Of a DNA stretch of 64,000 bases, positions 59,138 to 64,000 are shown in pieces; the stretch's first letter is position 1; each line of letters opens with the position of its first letter. The notes beneath the pieces are model-generated. The model was not told the origin of the DNA, did not search any database, and saw nothing but the letters and a program-made list of their open reading frames with translations. This stretch comes from Onchocerca lupi (lineage: Eukaryota; Nematoda; Chromadorea; Rhabditida; Onchocercidae): NCBI GenBank assembly GCA_028564675.1, contig JAOVVO010000008.1:1-64000 (forward strand), read 5' to 3'. Made by a program: the position numbers and the translations under genes.

Positions 59138-59203
59138 ACAGGAATTACGAACAAAACGTAATTCCTGTAATGTTTTGTAACAACTCAGGAATTACGTTTT
59201 GTT
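59138..59203. repeat. Three-copy palindromic repeat (alternative hairpins)
   Basis: ACAGGAATTACG (59138-59149) and its exact reverse complement (59157-59168) form a 12-base stem with a 7-base loop. A third copy, 59186-59203 (CAGGAATTACGTTTTGTT), is the exact reverse complement of 59150-59167, giving an 18-base stem with an 18-base loop. Only one of the two stems can form at a time. Confidence 0.9.
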
Positions 59204-60751
59204 TGTCTGGTAGTATAATGCCAATCCCCTAATCTTCAAATATCAATTAATTCAAATTCTCATCAGATGGAGATTTTACGTTCAAATTTCAATGCAATTG
59301 GTGATCCTCAATTTACTAATCCTCAAATCAGCTTATATATATATGATGAAAAAAGTAAATTTCATTGACAAGAGTTAAATCGAAGTACCATTTAACTTAT
59401 TGTAAATTGTATTTCAATTTTTGGTCATGCTTAAATCTTTCAGTCGATAACAATGCTAATTTCAAACGGGTAAAGCATTTGAGACAGAACGTCGATTTCT
59501 GGATGTAGCAAAATATGTTTAATGCACTAATACATAAGATTGAAGTCATGATTGCCTACTAAATAAATTCTTCTTGCATATAATATTCTCCGTAAGCTTC
59601 GCTTATTTTTTACTTGAAAAATGCATGAATATCAGAATCAAAGTGGTGCGTAATACTTAAAATTAAAATCATCAATCCAGAGGCTGCAGCAACATGCAAT
59701 TAAGAAGTGAAATATTTTCCAGGATATGTAAGAAGAAGGAAGCATGACTTCAATTCGAAAGATTCAATCCTTTTTTTCTTTTTTTTTTTTTTTTGTTTTC
59801 AAGGTTGTGACTCTTCTAAATATTTTATTGTTACTGTTAATGTAGAGAAAAGAAATCTGCAATGCAAATAATAAAGCACAAACCATATCAATGAAATACA
59901 ATAAAGTCAGGCTTTAACACCTTAAATCATCCCATCTCTCAAAAAATGCTCGACCGACGGCAGTTGCCAGAAATCCTTGAAATTAAGTACTGCATAACTT
60001 CATAATTCTTCAAAGATGCTAAAAACATCAAAAAACAAAAGCATTGCTATTTTCCTTTCTTCACAGTTATCCAAGGCTAGAATTGGCGCAGCCAGCAACA
60101 TATATAAGTGCTTTCTATCGGAATATGATACCCTGACAATTATTTAGAATCTTAAATAAAAAGAAAAAAAACAAAAGATGGGCATATAAACTACATAGCA
60201 ATGATTTTGAAATAATAAGAAACTTCTAAACACTGAATAAATAAGGCTGATATGTATCAACAATAATATGTAAGTGAAATATTTCGAAACTTTGGAATGC
60301 CTTGAAACTGAAAGAATCTATGACAATATTATTTCAACAGTAAGTCTATCTATAACAAGTGAATTATCGTTTAATCCATCGAATTATTTTCTTGCTTTTC
60401 AGTTTTTCTCTGAGAAAAAATAATTAAAAAAGAAATTTGAACTATTACAAAAATTTGAATCACAATTGAATACTCAGAATTTCTAAATAACTGTATGTTC
60501 AATAAGTTATTTAGCAAACCGTCTAAATTACGTTTTCTCGATGATTAATAATCAGAAGTAGAAATAAAAAGTATCTTAGATAGCGCAAAAACTTGAATCC
60601 ATTCAGAAATACTGGTAAATAATACGAATATTGGTCAGAAAAGGCGCTGAAAAGTGATCGAAACAGCACTTCAAAATTGGAAAATATAATTAAGACATGT
60701 ATGACATAATGCGTAAAATTACTAAAATTTCATACGCAAAAACGAAGAAAT

Positions 60752-60795
60752 ATATATAACAGATCATTAGTGGATATTAATGATCTGTTATATGT
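60752..60795. repeat. Hairpin with 18-base arms
   Basis: Left arm 60752-60769 (ATATATAACAGATCATTA) and right arm 60778-60795 pair at 17 of 18 positions around an 8-base loop (GTGGATAT). Pairing does not extend beyond the arms. Confidence 0.9.
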
Positions 60796-61185
60796 GCTGC
60801 ATTTTCCCTGAGCTTTGAGTTTAGGAAGCATTTTGCTAATTTTAATTATATTATTTGTAAAAATGTAGATTAAACCAGCATAAAAAATTATCTCCAAATC
60901 ATAACATTGAATCAAATTTTGATACCTTCTTTAAATTCATAACATGCCCAGTTTATTCCACAATAATTTTATCAGTCCTAATTTTCATTCAAAATGATCG
61001 CCAACAGAATGAACGTACGGAAACAAGCTAACATTTATAATGTCCAGACAAATGATAAAATTTAGTCGCAAATTCAAAAGTAAAATACAATATATGACAA
61101 GAAAAATGAAAATTTGATAAAATCAACAAAGTCAGCAAAGTAATTTTAACTGGAAGATCCGAAACTATTATTGTTATTATCATAA

Positions 61186-63218
61186 TTAACTAGTGCCGAC
61201 ATCTAATGCCATCATAATTAAGAAACCAACAACTGAACTTAGTGATGCTAACCGACCATTACCATTTCGTTGTGCTTCTGGAATAATATCATCCAGAACA
61301 ACATAAATCATTGCACCTGCGGCAAAACTCAACGCATACGGCAAAATTGGTTCCATCAAAACTACTGCAATTGCACCAGCCAATGCTCCCATTGGTTCTA
61401 CCATACCTAAGCAAAAAGATTTTGGAACTTTTCGGCCCAAGAAAATTATCCTGAGGTAGAATATTTATATTTACTTATAATGAAGTGGAAGATTATTCCA
61501 TAAAATTATAGACCACTCAGGAACAACATGAGAAAAAAAGAAGTATAAAATTATAACCAGTAACCATCTAATTCTGACGATTGTTTCATTTTTCTCCAAA
61601 AAATTGAATAAAAATTTCGGAAAAAATTGAAATTTCACAAAAAAACAAAGAATATTTGGTTTCATTTTAAAAAAAGTCACGGACTGAGAAAAGAAACTCT
61701 ATTAAATTTGAAAAAAATTCATCATCTAGGCTTATACAACCACAGTGTACTAAGGTTGTCCAAATATTCTCTAAAAGAAACTACCGAGCCACATACATAA
61801 ACAACAATAAAACAACTTCCTGAAACAGTTTTCAAAATGTTAACCGTCAAATTTCGTCATCAGATTCATATGTTATTAAAGTATTATGAATACTAATTTG
61901 TTCGATCAAAAAAAAGTACTAAGATGATTTCTAAGAAATTTTTCAAATCTAATTTAGCTTGTATTAAAAGTTAGTCTGAAGCTTGAAAAAATATATATAT
62001 AGAGAGAGAGAGATAAAAGTTCTCGAAAAAAAAAAGTCGTCATAACTAACCGGATAGTTGTCCATAAAAGAAAGCCCTCATTTTCGTATGACCAAAAGCG
62101 GCAAGTGGGAGTGAAACGGCTAATCCTTCCGGGAAATTTTGCAAACCAATACCAAGTGCCAATGCAAAAGCCGATTCGAACGTTGCTTTAGGTGTTTTCC
62201 CAATAGAGCCTATGAACAGATTCAAAATTTAATTTCAAAATGAGATTATTTTTGAATGAAGGAAACCAATACTTCGATCATTCTCTAATCATACAATCAA
62301 TCTCACAAGCATTAAACTTAATTTTTGAAATCACATATGACGAATTTCAATTCCTCAATTTTGCCGAAAAAATAAGAGATTTCGTTTATAATAAATTTCA
62401 GCTCAAACAAAAACGAAAGTTATTTTACGGGAATGATTAGTTCGAGATGGACAAAAAAAAAAAAAAAAAAAAAATTAACAATGAGAGATTTTCGAAAGTA
62501 TAAGCGTCCGACGAAACATCGAAGTTGCGAAAAACATCTTCCAAACAGCAAAACGAGTGGTATAAGTAATGTGTGAAAACTAAATAACATATGCAAATCA
62601 CAAATTTAATCCTCTCCAGGAATCCTGATCAAAAAAAAAAAAATTATAAAAACCAAAAACATACCAAATGCAACACCAACAGCTATACCTTCCGGAATGT
62701 TATGCACTGTTACGGCAATAATTAGCAAAAGAATGCGTCGCCATGAGATAGACGAAACAAGAGTCTGTTCTTTATTAACTGCTCGACTGTCGTTTTCCGT
62801 CGTTGTTACTGCTGCTGTTGTCGCATCTGAAGTACTTCCGCCAGTATTGTTGGTAGCAGCTGTGGCATCATTTGCTTCTGTTTGATGGATGCTAAAGCGA
62901 AACGACAGCATTATTTTGTTTTGATTTAGATTTTGATGTAGTTTTTTGATTGCTTAAAAAGCCAATTTACATGCAAAGCTTCACAACAGACAAAAGTGCT
63001 GCGAAAAATATAAAAAGCATTTGTTGAAATAAAACATTTAAGTTTCCAAAGGTACGCTAATATTACGAGCTGCAAACTAACAGCATTATTCTAATCCTAA
63101 TGCTCACTTTTTAGAGACTACGAAATATGATTTAACGCCAAAGATTATGTCAGTTCGGGGCTTTCATATATATATACACCAAGGGATTTAACGAGGTCGC
63201 GATAATACTGGTTTGCTG

Positions 63219-63269
<51 letters not shown>

Positions 63270-63975
63270 ATATTTTACCAGTTTCTTATAATATCAGAAC
63301 AGTCATAACAAATGGAAATTTTAGCCACTGCATTTTTCAATATCAATTGAAAAGCGCATTTTATCGCTTGCTGACATATGAGATCGCTCACATTGTTTAA
63401 TATGAATAAATTTCCTCCGTGAATTTCTTCAGATCTTGGAATTAAAAAAAAAAAAAAAAAAAATGATTTTGACGAACTTTTTTATGCTCATCGCAGATTA
63501 AACGGCAATTGAAGCATTTAGAAAACAAACCGATAATATTCGGAAATAACTTTTCGATGAAAATAAAGAAAATGAAATCCATGCGATGGCCAGTAGTTCA
63601 AAGAAAAAGAAGTGAAAGAGTTGATCTCGTACAATTATTTCAACCCTTTTTTAAGCTTTGGAGAGAGTTTTGCCATCACTGAAGCAAAACAAAAAAGGGG
63701 AAATTGTACAAGAAAATTTCAAGCGAAGTCAACTCCAGTACGGTAGAGTCAACGGACGGCCACACCTATTTTTGGCAGTTCGCTGACGGATTATTTGGCC
63801 GGTTGTTTTTGCAGGAGCAGATCCATACCGTGCAATATTATCGTTTGATTCCTTAAGTTTCACCATTGATATGCTTTCTTCAACAATCACATCCAACGAT
63901 TTAACTGTTTTTTGATCGACTACTGTGACATCTTCCTTTAGCAGATCCACCACTGACATTCCCGAAAACATACAA
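61186..63975 (-). CDS. SLC39A11: ZIP-family zinc transporter, SLC39A11/ZIP11 type (5' part outside window)
   Basis: Four exons (63975-63766, 62891-62665, 62209-62051, 61406-61186) give the C-terminal 271 residues; the N-terminal membrane segments lie beyond the right edge. ZIP proteins move zinc or related metals into the cytoplasm; ZIP11 members are reported at Golgi and other internal membranes. The first two exons encode the long variable loop (Thr-, Ala- and Asn-rich, no His cluster). The conserved helices follow: SWRRILLLIIAVTVHNIPEGIAVG with the metal-binding HNxPEG, GIGLQNFPEGLAVSLPL with QNFPEG, RAFFYGQLSGMVEP, EPILPYALSFAAGAMIYVV, DDIIPEAQRNGNGRLAS and the closing FLIMMALDVG. These match ZIP11/GufA-type proteins closely. 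Exon 63975-63766 opens after TTTTAG and joins the next in phase 2. Confidence 0.93.
63226..63266. repeat. (TA)n dinucleotide array
   Basis: About 20 TA units in the intron 62892-63765 of the ZIP transporter gene; a shorter AT/AG array lies near 61991-62014. Confidence 0.95.
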
Positions 63976-64000
63976 CTAAAATTAAACCAAAGAATAGCAA

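Larger units (their letters stand above)
58002..61185. other. Convergent intergenic region with hairpins
   Basis: About 3.2 kb between the stop codons of LET-70 (+) and the ZIP transporter (-). No gene can be supported; a 74-codon minus-strand frame at 58820-59044 has no ATG near its start and an in-frame stop just upstream. Two inverted-repeat elements stand out (59138-59203 and 60752-60795). Confidence 0.55.

Overview
The window is nuclear DNA from a nematode, most likely a clade III (filarial-type) worm such as Brugia, Onchocerca or a relative. It is very AT-rich. Genes are split into many small exons by AT-rich introns, and nearly every intron has a GT donor and a T-rich ...TTTCAG/TTTTAG acceptor. 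Several start codons sit a few bases downstream of an unpaired acceptor, as expected for spliced-leader trans-splicing. The recognisable proteins (SALL/SEM-4, LET-70, RPT-5, frataxin) are animal-type. I saw no bacterial or Wolbachia-like genes, no reverse transcriptase or transposase, and no tRNA, rRNA or CRISPR array. The species assignment is an inference.

Layout. 0-8 kb: 3' part of a multi-zinc-finger SALL/sem-4 transcription factor gene (+), with complementary AAT and ATT microsatellites on either side of its first visible exon. 8-17.8 kb: about 10 kb with no gene I can support. 17.8-23.8 kb: a 13-exon beta-glucuronidase gene (+), with one non-GT donor, followed by a decayed copy of its exon 11. 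25.2-38.3 kb: four minus-strand genes for mitochondrial proteins: RTN4IP1, frataxin, MRPL13 and an SLC25A44-like carrier. A small unknown plus-strand gene (31.3-32.1 kb) lies between frataxin and MRPL13. 39.6-43.1 kb: proteasome ATPase RPT5 (-). 45.7-49.0 kb: an unrecognised 378-residue protein gene (+). 50.5-53.3 kb: MRPL24 (-). 56.7-58.0 kb: the UBE2D/LET-70 ubiquitin-conjugating enzyme (+). 61.2-64 kb: the 3' part of a ZIP11-type zinc transporter gene (-), which runs off the right edge.

Shared themes are mitochondrial function (ribosome proteins MRPL13 and MRPL24, iron-sulfur protein frataxin, inner-membrane carrier, RTN4IP1) and the ubiquitin-proteasome system (LET-70, RPT-5). Exon chains were joined by hand, using reading phase and similarity to family members known from memory. 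Nearly all joins keep frame; the exceptions are described. Non-coding stretches hold several hairpins, a palindromic CRE-type site and long homopolymers. The clearest oddities are the GA donor in the glucuronidase gene, the exon-11 relic, the paired AAT/ATT arrays around a SALL exon, and two genes with no recognised family.
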